Assembly (NCBI RefSeq): GCF_900106745.1
Contig: NZ_FNNV01000001.1
Location: 434,001 to 498,000, forward strand
Length of the DNA: 64,000 nucleotides
DNA from: Paenibacillus sp. CF384
GTDB lineage: Bacteria; Bacillota; Bacilli; Paenibacillales; Paenibacillaceae
Reading direction: 5' to 3'
The notes below the pieces were generated by a model. The model did no database searches, had not been told where the DNA came from, and saw only the letters and a program-made list of their open reading frames with translations. This document shows positions 36,042-45,051 of this stretch, piece by piece. Numbering within the stretch: position 1 is the stretch's first letter; the number at the start of each line of letters is the position of its first letter. A program made the translations under genes and the position numbers.

Positions 36042-38534
36042 ATGAAACCACAAAGTCGTATGCTCATCATTATCACCTTCGTCGTACTTTCCTTCCTTAC
36101 AATTGTATTCTTCTATTTTCACGGGATGTTCGAAGATAATCCCCCCATCGTCGAGCGCACTTCTACTGAGACAACAACAATCGCAGATCAAACTTCAACC
36201 TCTGCCGAAATCCAATCACCATCTCCTGCTGTAAACACGGATTGGAAGCCTCTTGAGGGCGAATTTATGGCGGACTCGAAGGACGCCCGTGTGCTCTGGA
36301 AGCACGAGCAAGCTATGATTTACGTGCAGAACCTCCAACTCTACTACACAACGGATGGCACAAATAAACAGCTCATTTACGAATGGAAAACTCCCCTCCC
36401 GCTTGAAGCTTGGTTGAACGGCGATTATTTGCTTATTGGGGCTCAACTGACAGAAGATAATGCACAAGATGACGTTTCAAGCGCAAGCGGTGCATGGCTT
36501 GCCATACGGATTGAGCCGGCTCCGGTCGTGATCGAGGACACGAATCTCTTCTTTGGACCTCATGAAGTATTGTCGATACGACTTACCGAGGAACCAAGGC
36601 TCTTCCTTCTGAAAGTACGCAATGGATCAGGTTTCTCTGAGGAAGCATTTGATCCTTCTCACGATGGCTGGGAAACCATCAATAGAGGAACAATGGACGC
36701 TTCAGCGCCTGAAACCTCGGGTACAACTCCGGATTTGCATGTATTAACTAACAATCGCGTGTTTCTGTTGCCGGAAGGGCCAACAGTTTACAGTTTCCTG
36801 GATGAGGGAAGCAGCATTGTCTACTTCAAAGACCCTCACTATCTCGTGAGACGATATGACGGATATGAATTGCTGCAAGTGAAACGCATTCCATTCTTGG
36901 AGGATACTCCACAGCTGATCGGACAATTTCGAAACCAAGCCGGTGAAGAATTCATGTCATTCCTCAACTATGAACTCAGTCCTCTACCGGTTGAACCAAG
37001 GCTGTGGCAGGAGGAATGGCAAGCATTCAATTATCGTACTTTCACTCATGTAGCACCTGATAAGCTAGAAATTCTTCAGTATGAAGATGAGATTCCATCC
37101 GATCGCGAAGCCGAAGCAAGTGCTGAATCTGTAACCGCAGTCACTACCAAATACCCGCCTAAATTCACGCAATTCCCGACAAACGGGCTCACATGGATCG
37201 CATCTCGCGGATCGCTAGTAGAGTATGAGGACAATGGCAGGATCATCTCCCTGTCATGGCCTGATATTATTAATACGGAGGAGGCGGAGCTGGAATCAAT
37301 CAGGTCCTCCCCGCTGCAGAATTTCACCATCAAGAACGAGAATCGCAAACCTTATACAACGTTTAGTCAGTCGATTCTGGAATGGCGTTTCGAGGAAGAC
37401 AATACAAACGCTGCAGTTCCACAGGAACTTCGTGATGCCATAGATCAGCTCTACCGCGAAGAAGATTATAGCTATGCCAAAACATTCCGAAAGATAGGTA
37501 CCACTTGGTTTGTGTTGATTGATCGTCACTTCTATCAATACCAATCAGGAGCGCTTACCGAAATCGGCGAGCTGCCTGTAACGGTGACCGTTAAGATTGG
37601 AGAAGCAGCCGGCGGTATCGGTGCACGAGATTTCATGAGGTGGCAAGGCAGTTGGATCGTTACGGACACGGAAGCATCTCGGGTATTAAAGCTGAATGAC
37701 AAGCTCGAGATAACGGCTGTCATCTATATACCCACTCCCTATAAGCTGACGCTCAAAGGACAACAGCTGCAGATTGCTTCCACTGGATTAACCTGGATCG
37801 TGGATCAGAATTTGAACCGAATCAACGTCAAATCACAAGGCTATCAATCCACAGCGAAGCTGAGCAAAGTCGACTATCCTAACTTTCATGAGCAAGAGTG
37901 GTATTACGATGAGAAAAGCGGAATCACTTGGTATTATCTGCTCGGATCTTTGTATCAGGTGCAAGAAAAGAAGAAGCAATATCGCTCCTTCTACTTAAGC
38001 GAGAATGAGAACATGCAAGCGCATGTGCGGATTATTCCGTACCAGGATGAGGTCATCGTGCTGCTTGACCGACGCCTTGAACGTTTCGACCGACAAGGCA
38101 AAAGGCTGGGCACGATTGCATTTCCTCGCTCTTCGCCAGACGGCATTTATGATCGCACGACACAAGGGGAAAATTCATATATCCTGGATAGCTCCTCCGA
38201 TAACCTCTACCTCTTGCAAGGATACCGCATTCTGAAGATTCATCTGGGAAGCGAATCCGTAACCACACTCTTCAGGCAAAATTACGCCGATCTCGGAGAA
38301 CTCAGCATGGTTGATGGGAAACTATATTTCTTGCTGCATAACAACCAGAATGACCGCTACTCGCATAATCAGGACAATCCAGATGGGAATAAGTCGTATG
38401 TTACCGAAGTCATACAAATCGATCTTCACACACAGGCGGTACAGCGATCGATTACAGAAGGTTATTATGAGGCAATGACCATTGATGTTGATACCAATAA
38501 CCAACCCATGTTCGTGCTGAAGAGCTACAATTGA
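36042..38534 (+). CDS. Large membrane-anchored extracellular protein, unknown function
   Basis: 830 residues from the ATG at 36042, 7 nt after GGAG. A single N-terminal membrane segment (about 8-28) is followed by a Ser/Thr-rich linker (about 35-65) and a long beta-rich extracellular region. It contains repeated short strands with aromatic and turn residues (ARVLWKHEQAMIYVQN, TWIVDQNLNRINV, ERFDRQGKRLGTIAFP), suggesting a beta-propeller-like fold. No enzyme motif is seen. It may form a unit with the preceding lipoprotein gene. Confidence 0.65.
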   Translation: MKPQSRMLIIITFVVLSFLTIVFFYFHGMFEDNPPIVERTSTETTTIADQTSTSAEIQSPSPAVNTDWKPLEGEFMADSKDARVLWKHEQAMIYVQNLQLYYTTDGTNKQLIYEWKTPLPLEAWLNGDYLLIGAQLTEDNAQDDVSSASGAWLAIRIEPAPVVIEDTNLFFGPHEVLSIRLTEEPRLFLLKVRNGSGFSEEAFDPSHDGWETINRGTMDASAPETSGTTPDLHVLTNNRVFLLPEGPTVYSFLDEGSSIVYFKDPHYLVRRYDGYELLQVKRIPFLEDTPQLIGQFRNQAGEEFMSFLNYELSPLPVEPRLWQEEWQAFNYRTFTHVAPDKLEILQYEDEIPSDREAEASAESVTAVTTKYPPKFTQFPTNGLTWIASRGSLVEYEDNGRIISLSWPDIINTEEAELESIRSSPLQNFTIKNENRKPYTTFSQSILEWRFEEDNTNAAVPQELRDAIDQLYREEDYSYAKTFRKIGTTWFVLIDRHFYQYQSGALTEIGELPVTVTVKIGEAAGGIGARDFMRWQGSWIVTDTEASRVLKLNDKLEITAVIYIPTPYKLTLKGQQLQIASTGLTWIVDQNLNRINVKSQGYQSTAKLSKVDYPNFHEQEWYYDEKSGITWYYLLGSLYQVQEKKKQYRSFYLSENENMQAHVRIIPYQDEVIVLLDRRLERFDRQGKRLGTIAFPRSSPDGIYDRTTQGENSYILDSSSDNLYLLQGYRILKIHLGSESVTTLFRQNYADLGELSMVDGKLYFLLHNNQNDRYSHNQDNPDGNKSYVTEVIQIDLHTQAVQRSITEGYYEAMTIDVDTNNQPMFVLKSYN

Positions 38535-38553
38535 TCAATGGTCCCCTACATGC

Positions 38554-38589
38554 AGAAACAGCAAGCACATTAGCGTGCTTGCTGTTTCT
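38554..38589. terminator. Bidirectional terminator between the orphan gene and asd
   Basis: A 15-bp perfect stem AGAAACAGCAAGCAC/GTGCTTGCTGTTTCT with loop ATTAGC, between two convergent genes. It has T tracts on both sides. Confidence 0.85.
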
Positions 38590-38607
38590 ATTTGGTGACT
38601 ATGCTGA

Positions 38608-39699
38608 TTATTTAGCCTGAATATAACCTTCTGCTTTCAGCAATTCAGCGATTAATACTGCGCCGCCTGCTGCACCGCGCAGCGTATTATGCGACAACCC
38701 TACGAATTTATAATCGTACAGGGAATCCTCGCGCAATCTGCCGACCGAAACGCCCATACCGTTCTCGATATCCCGGTCCAGCTTCGTTTGCGGTCTGTTC
38801 TCTTCTTCAAAATAAGTAATGAACTGCTTCGGCGCGCTCGGCAGGCCAAGCTCCTGCGGACGTCCTTGATATTCCTTCCAGCGCGCAAGAATTTCTTCTT
38901 TTGCCGGTTTCGTCTCGAACGATGCGAATACCGTTGCCAGATGGCCATCCGTTACCGGAACGCGGATACATTGTGTCGTGATATGCGGCGCGCTTGCTTT
39001 CACGATTTCGCCATTCTCCACGCTTCCCCAGATACGCAGCGGCTCTTGCTCGCTTTTCTCTTCTTCTCCGCCAATATACGGAATGACATTATCTAACATA
39101 TCCGGCCAGTCTGTGAAGTTCTTACCCGCACCGGAGATCGCTTGGTACGTCGAAGCTACGACTTGCGTAGGCTTGAAATCGAGCAATGCATGAAGTGCCG
39201 GAACGTAGCTTTGGATCGAGCAGTTCGGCTTAACCGCGATGAATCCTGTCGAAGTGCCCAGACGTTTTCTTTGAGCCGCGATCACTTCAAGATGGCTTGG
39301 GTTAATTTCCGGGATCACCATCGGAACGTCAGGCGTCCAGCGATGTGCGGAATTATTGGAAACGACAGGAGTACCCGTGCGGGCATAGGCTTCTTCCAGC
39401 GCTTTGATTTCATCTTTCTTCATATCCACGGCGCAGAATACAAAATCAACATTAGCGGAAACTTCCTCTACTTGGGAAGCATCCTGAACGACGATTTGTT
39501 TCACGCCATCCGGAATAGAACCGGACAGCTTCCATCTGCCTTTTACCGCTTCTTCATATGTTTTACCAGCTGAGCTGCTGCTGGCAGCAATCGCTGTTAC
39601 TTCAAACCATGGATGCTGATCCAGCAGCTGTACGAAACGCTGGCCAACCATGCCTGTTCCTCCGACAATTCCAACTCTAAGTTTGTTAGTCATTAGCAA
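38608..39699 (-). CDS. asd: Aspartate-semialdehyde dehydrogenase, fungal/archaeal type
   Basis: 363 residues from a TTG at 39699 (AAGGGG 6 nt upstream); the ATG two codons later is an alternative. The NADP-binding GGTGMVGQRF is near the start and catalytic Cys160 lies in KPNCS. QAISGAGKNF, NVIPYIGGEEEK, SAPKQ and GVSVGRLRED are hallmarks of the archaeal/fungal-type enzyme (like yeast Hom2) rather than the usual bacterial one. It reduces aspartyl phosphate to aspartate semialdehyde for lysine, threonine and methionine synthesis. Expression is controlled by the upstream T-box. Confidence 0.92.
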   Translation of the reverse strand: MLMTNKLRVGIVGGTGMVGQRFVQLLDQHPWFEVTAIAASSSSAGKTYEEAVKGRWKLSGSIPDGVKQIVVQDASQVEEVSANVDFVFCAVDMKKDEIKALEEAYARTGTPVVSNNSAHRWTPDVPMVIPEINPSHLEVIAAQRKRLGTSTGFIAVKPNCSIQSYVPALHALLDFKPTQVVASTYQAISGAGKNFTDWPDMLDNVIPYIGGEEEKSEQEPLRIWGSVENGEIVKASAPHITTQCIRVPVTDGHLATVFASFETKPAKEEILARWKEYQGRPQELGLPSAPKQFITYFEEENRPQTKLDRDIENGMGVSVGRLREDSLYDYKFVGLSHNTLRGAAGGAVLIAELLKAEGYIQAK

Positions 39700-39793
39700 T
39701 TCAATCCCCTTCAGAATGGTTTCTCATAATCCGTAAAAGTATGATTTGGTGTACCTTATGCGTGCGAACGAGCGGTGTTTCCACTGAAACAAT

Positions 39794-40080
39794 AAAAAAA
39801 TCCCACCTCCAAGACTTTAATAAGTCTTGGAGACGAGATTAGTCCGCTCGTGGTACCACTCCAAATTCGCTGACATGTCGCCATACCAGCCTCTTCGAGT
39901 ACGACATGATCCTGTCATGCTTATACTCTAGCTCTGTAACAGGAGCTCCTGTCACACCATCACCTACAGTAGGTTCCGATGTGCTGCTCAGAGTCTTTCT
40001 TCAATAATGAACCTTTGCTCCTTTGCAGCTGCCGGAGCTCTCTGTGAAAGGTTTCATTTATTTACTCGTCTCTTCATCGC
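39794..40080 (-). ncRNA. T-box leader of asd
   Basis: On the minus strand, Stem I elements (AGTA, AGAGAGCTCC) are followed by the T-box GGAGTGGTACCACGAG at 39845-39861 and a terminator at 39794-39840. The terminator stem pairs over 19 bp including G-U pairs and is followed by TTTTTTT. The specifier region reads GAAGAAAGACTC. A strict GAA-NNN-A reading gives GAA (Glu), while Lys codons AAG and AAA lie one or two bases off. The amino acid sensed is therefore unresolved. Confidence 0.9.
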
Positions 40081-40097
40081 ATTTTAACATTTCGTTT

Positions 40098-40126
40098 ATA
40101 GTATCAAATAACCGTAGCAAGGTAAA
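40098..40126 (-). promoter_or_regulatory. Putative promoter of the T-box/asd transcript
   Basis: TTTACC (40121-40126) and TACTAT (40098-40103) on the minus strand with 17-nt spacing, just upstream of Stem I. Each box matches 4 of 6 consensus bases. Confidence 0.45.
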
Positions 40127-40158
40127 CTATATTTTCAAAAAAATTTAAAAAAATTCAA

Positions 40159-41391
40159 CTATTCAAAAGAAGTGCGTGCAACGGAAACGGTTGTCGCTCC
40201 ATGAGCCTTAGCGAATGTATCAAGCGCGCCATAAACTTGCTCCCGAAGCTTAGTCGTGAATTCGATTTCCGCGTCGATTTGAAGGTACTCCACCTTCAAG
40301 TGACCCAGCTTCTTATCCAAGCGCGGGTCCATGCGGCCGATTAACCGATCGCCGGCTAAGATCGGCATCGCATAATAGCCATACGTACGTTTAACTGCTG
40401 GCGTGTAAATTTCCCAACGATATTCAAATTCGAACAGATCGGTTAACCGTTTGCGGCTCCACAATAGGTTATCAAGCGGCGGCAAGAAGTGTACCGCGAG
40501 ATCAGTTTCATCTTGAATAGGCAAATTCCGGGCTGCTTCATCGTGCGCAGCAAGAAGCTCCATATCTTCAGTTAGGATGTAATAGGGCTTGTCCAAGCCC
40601 TCGACTTCAACCGGCGATACTATCCCATCTCGAATGTGGGATTCGATCGTGCCTCTTCTTTCGCTTGCGCGCAGATTCTGCCAACCCAAACGAGGGTCGC
40701 TTGGTTCGAACACACGATAAGCTCGGAAATACTTCATCATCATCGCTTCGAGCGCTTCCGGCTCGTCCATCTCCTCCGCCTGCCGGATCAGCGCAGCAGG
40801 AACGCTATGACTGGTAGTATGGAACTTGCGCTGATTCCCTTCACGGCCAACGATGCGAATTTGGGCGGCGTCGGTCAATAAATTCAGTGCATGTGAGGTA
40901 GCTTTCGTCTTCCCGTCGGCGTTATCCCAATACCCTTGTACCCGCTCGCTCGATTCGAAGGATTTTGCAGACAGAGGCCCTTCCTGCTCCAACCGCTGCA
41001 GGACCTGTTCTACAACAGCTGCAATTTGATCGATACGAGGCTGAATGTTCTCCCGCAGTCTCCTCCTAGTTGGTTCGAAGATCGGATAATCGCTCATCGG
41101 AATGATGCAGGCCGCATTCGCCATATATTCGAAAACCTCGTTGCTGCTAAGCAGTTCATTCAAGAAGCGAGGCTCATAACCGGGAATTCTCGCTGCCAAA
41201 GCCAGATGCTGATTCGCTCGTACCGCCGCTACAGGATCAATCTGCACGCATTCTAACTGTTTGATTACTTCAAGCACCTGCTGCTGCATCGATTCATTAG
41301 AATTTAGTGATGGCTGTGGCGATTGAAGCAGAAGCTGCTTCTCCAGTAAAAATCGCCTAATGGCCCGTTTCGATGTTTGGAATGGTTGCAT
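40159..41391 (-). CDS. Winged-helix DNA glycosylase-like protein (YcaQ/AlkX family)
   Basis: 410 residues of the HTH_42 family. The catalytic QxD motif of YcaQ is visible as VQIDPV (Gln50, Asp52), and the C-terminal half has LPPLDNLLWSRKRLTDLF and MPILAGDRLIGRMDPRLD typical of the family. E. coli YcaQ unhooks interstrand DNA crosslinks; that activity is inferred from the motif. Independent gene, with no partner on the same strand close by. Confidence 0.85.
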   Translation of the reverse strand: MQPFQTSKRAIRRFLLEKQLLLQSPQPSLNSNESMQQQVLEVIKQLECVQIDPVAAVRANQHLALAARIPGYEPRFLNELLSSNEVFEYMANAACIIPMSDYPIFEPTRRRLRENIQPRIDQIAAVVEQVLQRLEQEGPLSAKSFESSERVQGYWDNADGKTKATSHALNLLTDAAQIRIVGREGNQRKFHTTSHSVPAALIRQAEEMDEPEALEAMMMKYFRAYRVFEPSDPRLGWQNLRASERRGTIESHIRDGIVSPVEVEGLDKPYYILTEDMELLAAHDEAARNLPIQDETDLAVHFLPPLDNLLWSRKRLTDLFEFEYRWEIYTPAVKRTYGYYAMPILAGDRLIGRMDPRLDKKLGHLKVEYLQIDAEIEFTTKLREQVYGALDTFAKAHGATTVSVARTSFE

Positions 41392-41416
41392 CTGGATTCC
41401 TCCAATAATAGATGGA

Positions 41417-41989
41417 TTATACTACGTGCTTGGAGCAGTTAAACAATTCACATTCCCACTTCGAACCGCTTCGAGTAATCGTCGTAACAGAGGTGTTAAC
41501 AATATGTACCTTCGTATCTATGGAAGGGATGAAATGCTTTAAAGTTGAACCAATCAATACGCCATGACTAAACACCAGGATATTTTTTCCTTTATAGGTT
41601 TCGGCAGCTTCTGCGATAAAAGAAGTTCCTCTACTTACGATGGAGTCTTCAGATTCTAATCCCGGGGCTAGCCGCTCCCACTGTTCTCCCCATTTCTGTA
41701 TACGTTCCTTCAATGTCGTGCCTTCCATCTCACCCTTATACATTTCCCTCAATCGACTGTCCGTTAGAACGGTTAACCCCATTAACTTAGCCACGATATC
41801 AGCTGTTTCCTTCGCGCGTGACAGATCACTCGAGAAAATAACATCCCACGATTCATTCCGCAATCGTTCGGCTAACGTATGCGCTTGCAGTCTGCCCGTA
41901 TCATTGAGTGCGATATCACTCTGACCTTGTGCTCGTCCTTCGGTATTCCAGTCCGTTTCTCCATGTCTGATTAGTCCGAATTTCGTCAT
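41417..41989 (-). CDS. Histidine phosphatase family protein (phosphoglycerate-mutase-like)
   Basis: 190 residues from the ATG at 41989, placed 8 nt after GGAG. The catalytic RHGET motif is at residues 8-12, with further His in FSHGVLIG and an acidic residue near MEGTTLKERI. Members include phosphatases acting on sugar phosphates or cofactor precursors; the substrate is unknown. A second, unrelated copy of the family is at 55710-56327. Not in an operon with the YcaQ-like gene beyond close spacing. Confidence 0.85.
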   Translation of the reverse strand: MTKFGLIRHGETDWNTEGRAQGQSDIALNDTGRLQAHTLAERLRNESWDVIFSSDLSRAKETADIVAKLMGLTVLTDSRLREMYKGEMEGTTLKERIQKWGEQWERLAPGLESEDSIVSRGTSFIAEAAETYKGKNILVFSHGVLIGSTLKHFIPSIDTKVHIVNTSVTTITRSGSKWECELFNCSKHVV

Positions 41990-42051
41990 ATCCATTGCTC
42001 CTCTCCATCGTGCCTCGAACTTCGTATTCAACAACCAACGACATCATATAG

Positions 42052-42083
42052 ACAAAAGAATACCACATGACACCGTCATGTGG
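42052..42083 (-). terminator. Terminator of the HlyD-adaptor/ABC operon
   Basis: CCACATGAC/GTCATGTGG perfect stem with a 3-nt loop, followed on the minus strand by TATTCTTTTG, 10 bp after the adaptor stop. Confidence 0.75.
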
Positions 42084-42092
42084 TTAAATTTG

Positions 42093-43256
42093 TTAAGGGC
42101 GGATTTGAACTCCGTCCGCAAGCGGTTCGCTGCTATCCAGGATGACGGTTTCGTCACCTAATAAACCCTCTGCGACCGCCGTTCTCGGTCCATTGATAGC
42201 AGACACGGTGACAGGAACTTTGCGAGCATAAGCTGCATTTCCGAGAGGTCCTTCTCTCCTATCGACGACGAAGACATAGGCACCGTCCATGCCATAATGA
42301 ACCGCCGTGCTTGACACCATTACCCCGTCTACTTTATGGTCAGTCGTCAGCTTAAACGTTATCTGTTCGCCATCCCTAAATTTCGTATCCGTTATGCCGA
42401 TGAGTACACGTATGGTCGGCGGAGCATCATCTACAGGAGTAACCGCGTCGCCCGGCTCAGGAACTTCAGCCCCTCTGCTGTCTGCGAAGCTGGATGCGCC
42501 GATGTCGACGAGTTCTCCTTGTACGTCGCGTCCGCTTTCACCGACTGACATTGCAATGGGATCACCAATCTGGTGTGATTGCGTCAGATACCTGGGTACC
42601 TGTGTTTCGATCTGCAGCCCTTTACCCAGATCGGCTAGCTGAATGTCAGGCGCTGCTTCAACTCCGGAGGGTAGACCCGCAATGGCATGGACGGCTATGA
42701 TTACGCCGTCGAATGGTGCTCTTAGCTCTCCGCGTTCCTCTGCTTGATGCTGCAGCGCTCGAATGTTCTTCTCCTGTGAGGCGATGTCGATATTCGCACT
42801 TTCCAAGGCAATGCGAGCATCCTCTAACACCTCTGCATCTGACTCCCGAGCAGCTTCTATATAGATGCGGCGCAAAGCAGGCAGTGCTAGTTCCAACTTG
42901 TCTAACGCAGCTTGTCCGGCTTCGATCTGCTGCATAGCTTCGTCATTCTCGTAACGCACAAGCCCTTGCCCTCTCGTCACCTTATCGCCTTCCTTGACGA
43001 GTACTTCTTTCACGTTGCCGCCTCCCGGGTTGGAAAGTTCCAGCTTTAAAGCGTAATGCACAACCCCCGTCCCCTTGAAGACCGGATCAATTCCGTCGTC
43101 TGCAGGTTGCTCTGTCGTCACTTTGGGTAACGTCAGTCCGTAAAGCGTATTGCTGAAGAGGGTCAATAAGACAAGCGAAGCTCCACCAATGCCTGCAATA
43201 AGCCCGATTGCTCGCTTGCGTCTCCCTGCTGTCGTACTCTCTGCTGTTGCATCCAT
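42093..43256 (-). CDS. HlyD/RND-type periplasmic adaptor (membrane-fusion) protein in a sugar ABC operon
   Basis: 387 residues from the ATG at 43256 (GGAG 8 nt upstream). One N-terminal membrane segment (about 16-38), then a biotinyl-lipoyl-like half (GNVKEVLVKEGDKVTRGQGLVRYEN), a coiled-coil hairpin (about 105-170) and the second lipoyl half (ELRAPFDGVIIAVHAI). A beta-barrel region with AYVFVVDRREG and DETVILDS completes the adaptor fold. Such proteins normally serve exporters, yet here it is the last gene of a sugar importer operon, 21 bp after the permease, with no RND or export ABC gene nearby. Confidence 0.8.
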   Translation of the reverse strand: MDATAESTTAGRRKRAIGLIAGIGGASLVLLTLFSNTLYGLTLPKVTTEQPADDGIDPVFKGTGVVHYALKLELSNPGGGNVKEVLVKEGDKVTRGQGLVRYENDEAMQQIEAGQAALDKLELALPALRRIYIEAARESDAEVLEDARIALESANIDIASQEKNIRALQHQAEERGELRAPFDGVIIAVHAIAGLPSGVEAAPDIQLADLGKGLQIETQVPRYLTQSHQIGDPIAMSVGESGRDVQGELVDIGASSFADSRGAEVPEPGDAVTPVDDAPPTIRVLIGITDTKFRDGEQITFKLTTDHKVDGVMVSSTAVHYGMDGAYVFVVDRREGPLGNAAYARKVPVTVSAINGPRTAVAEGLLGDETVILDSSEPLADGVQIRP

Positions 43257-43277
43257 TCTCACAACTCCTCCACCGGA

Positions 43278-44153
43278 TTATCCTTTAATTCCCGAATGCT
43301 GGATACCCGCGATGAAATACGTTTCGGCATACAAGAATAGCAATACCATCGGGCTCATGTACAGAACAGAAGCGGCGAAGATCGCATCGACCTCCTGCTT
43401 TCTGATTTGAAGCAAATATAGAGACAAAGGTTGTTTGAACGCATCCTCCAGAAAGATAAGCGGCTGCTCGACCATGTTCCAGTAATCGACGAAGAGCAAG
43501 ACTGTCAGTGCAGACAATCCCGGCTTGACCAGCGGAAGAAATATCCGGACAAATATGGTGCCATGCCCCGCACCGTCAATCTTGGCCGCCTCGATGTACG
43601 CAGATGGAAGCTGCGCCATGAATTGACGAAGCATGAAGACGCCAAACGCACCAAAGATGCCTGGCAGTATAATCGCTGCCGACGTATTCATAAGTCCCAG
43701 CCGATTGATAACCAAATAATTAGGCACTAACGTTACCTGAAACGGCATAAGCATCGTCATCAAGTAGACCAGAAACAGTGCGTCTCGTCCACCGAACCGA
43801 AGTTTAGCAAATGCATAAGCTGCAAGCGATGCGATCAATGTCTGTCCAAGCACGATCGGAGCGACAAGGCCAGCCGAATTCCAGAACAGATGCAGAAACC
43901 TTGGCCATTCAAGGAGCAGAGTCTTATACTGCTCAAGGCTAACTTGATCCGGTATGATTTTCAAATTGACGAAGGCGCGCTGATGGCTCGAAGCTTCGGT
44001 CATCTTCCCAAGCAAACCGTAATTGAATGCAATTTCACTTGGCGTCATCAGCGAATTTGCAACTGTCAGCACAATCGGTATAAGCAGAATACTTGACATA
44101 AACACTAGACATATAAATAATGCAAGAGTTGTAAGGCTGCGAATCGAATGCAT
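43278..44153 (-). CDS. Carbohydrate ABC transporter permease (MalG type)
   Basis: 291 residues from the ATG at 44153 (GGGAGGG upstream). Six membrane segments; the EAA loop is SAYIEAAKIDGAGHGTIFVRIFLP, seen as EAAKIDGAG then LPLVKPGL. An extracellular insert follows the first segment (NYGLLGKMTEASSHQ). It pairs with the MalF-type permease encoded just upstream. The C-terminus AGIQHSGIKG is typical. Confidence 0.9.
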   Translation of the reverse strand: MHSIRSLTTLALFICLVFMSSILLIPIVLTVANSLMTPSEIAFNYGLLGKMTEASSHQRAFVNLKIIPDQVSLEQYKTLLLEWPRFLHLFWNSAGLVAPIVLGQTLIASLAAYAFAKLRFGGRDALFLVYLMTMLMPFQVTLVPNYLVINRLGLMNTSAAIILPGIFGAFGVFMLRQFMAQLPSAYIEAAKIDGAGHGTIFVRIFLPLVKPGLSALTVLLFVDYWNMVEQPLIFLEDAFKQPLSLYLLQIRKQEVDAIFAASVLYMSPMVLLFLYAETYFIAGIQHSGIKG

Positions 44154-44169
44154 GTACTTTCCCTCCCGC

Positions 44170-45051
44170 TTACTCCAAATGATCCTGAAAGCGGCGATCA
44201 ATCGCCAGCATACCTGAGACCAGCAGAAGGATGCAGCCGAACATAAGCGTCGCCGCAGCGGTCAACTTTGGGATATCCAAAGAGAGAAACATATTGTTCA
44301 TGTAATGCTGCATCATATAAATACGATCGAACGGATAATCGCCAGCGAGCAAGTACGTTTCCCTGAATATTTTGAAGGAATTGATGATGGATATCAGAAT
44401 GACGAAGAACATCGTAGGCGTTAAATATACGAAGGTGATGGAGAACAGCTGTCGGCTCCCGTTTGCACCTTCGATACGCGCTGTTTCGTAATAACTCTGC
44501 GGAATGGATTGCAGTCCGGCAAGAAAGAGAATCATATTGTATCCTATATTCTTCCAAACATAGATCAACACTAGCACCATCATCGAACTATTCGAGTTCA
44601 TCCAATCGATGCGCGGTATGCCCAAAGCGTGCAGCCAAGCGTTCAACGTACCGTTCCAGTCCACAAATATTTGCCATATCATCACAATGGAAGCAACGGG
44701 TACGACAAGAGGCAGGACGAATGCTGTCTGCAGACTGTTTCTTAGCCACAGCCGCCGATTCAATAGAATGGCCAAAATCAGTGATCCTGCAACTAAGGTG
44801 GGAACGCCAATTCCGGTAAACATCAGTGTATTGACAACTGCTCTGCGGAAGGAACTGCTCAAGAGCAGATCCTTGTAATTGTCGAAACCAACGAAGACCC
44901 CGCCGGTCGGTTTGTTCATGAAGGAATATCCGACGCCGAGCACAAACGGAATGACATAGAACAAAGAGAAACCAAGCAGGCTTGGTGCCAGAAATAACAA
45001 GGCTGTCGGTCCATCTCCTCTAGTCCAGCCTCGAAATCGAAGCCTATTCAT
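44170..45051 (-). CDS. Carbohydrate ABC transporter permease (MalF type)
   Basis: 293 residues from the ATG at 45051, which overlaps the end of the binding-protein gene by 8 bp; an in-frame start further upstream would lie deep inside that gene. Six membrane segments, with the EAA loop SYYETARIEGANGSRQLF then FVYLTPTMFF. It begins FRGWTRGDGPTALLFLAPSLLGF, typical of this family. Weak ribosome-binding site, so translation is probably coupled. Confidence 0.9.
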   Translation of the reverse strand: MNRLRFRGWTRGDGPTALLFLAPSLLGFSLFYVIPFVLGVGYSFMNKPTGGVFVGFDNYKDLLLSSSFRRAVVNTLMFTGIGVPTLVAGSLILAILLNRRLWLRNSLQTAFVLPLVVPVASIVMIWQIFVDWNGTLNAWLHALGIPRIDWMNSNSSMMVLVLIYVWKNIGYNMILFLAGLQSIPQSYYETARIEGANGSRQLFSITFVYLTPTMFFVILISIINSFKIFRETYLLAGDYPFDRIYMMQHYMNNMFLSLDIPKLTAAATLMFGCILLLVSGMLAIDRRFQDHLE

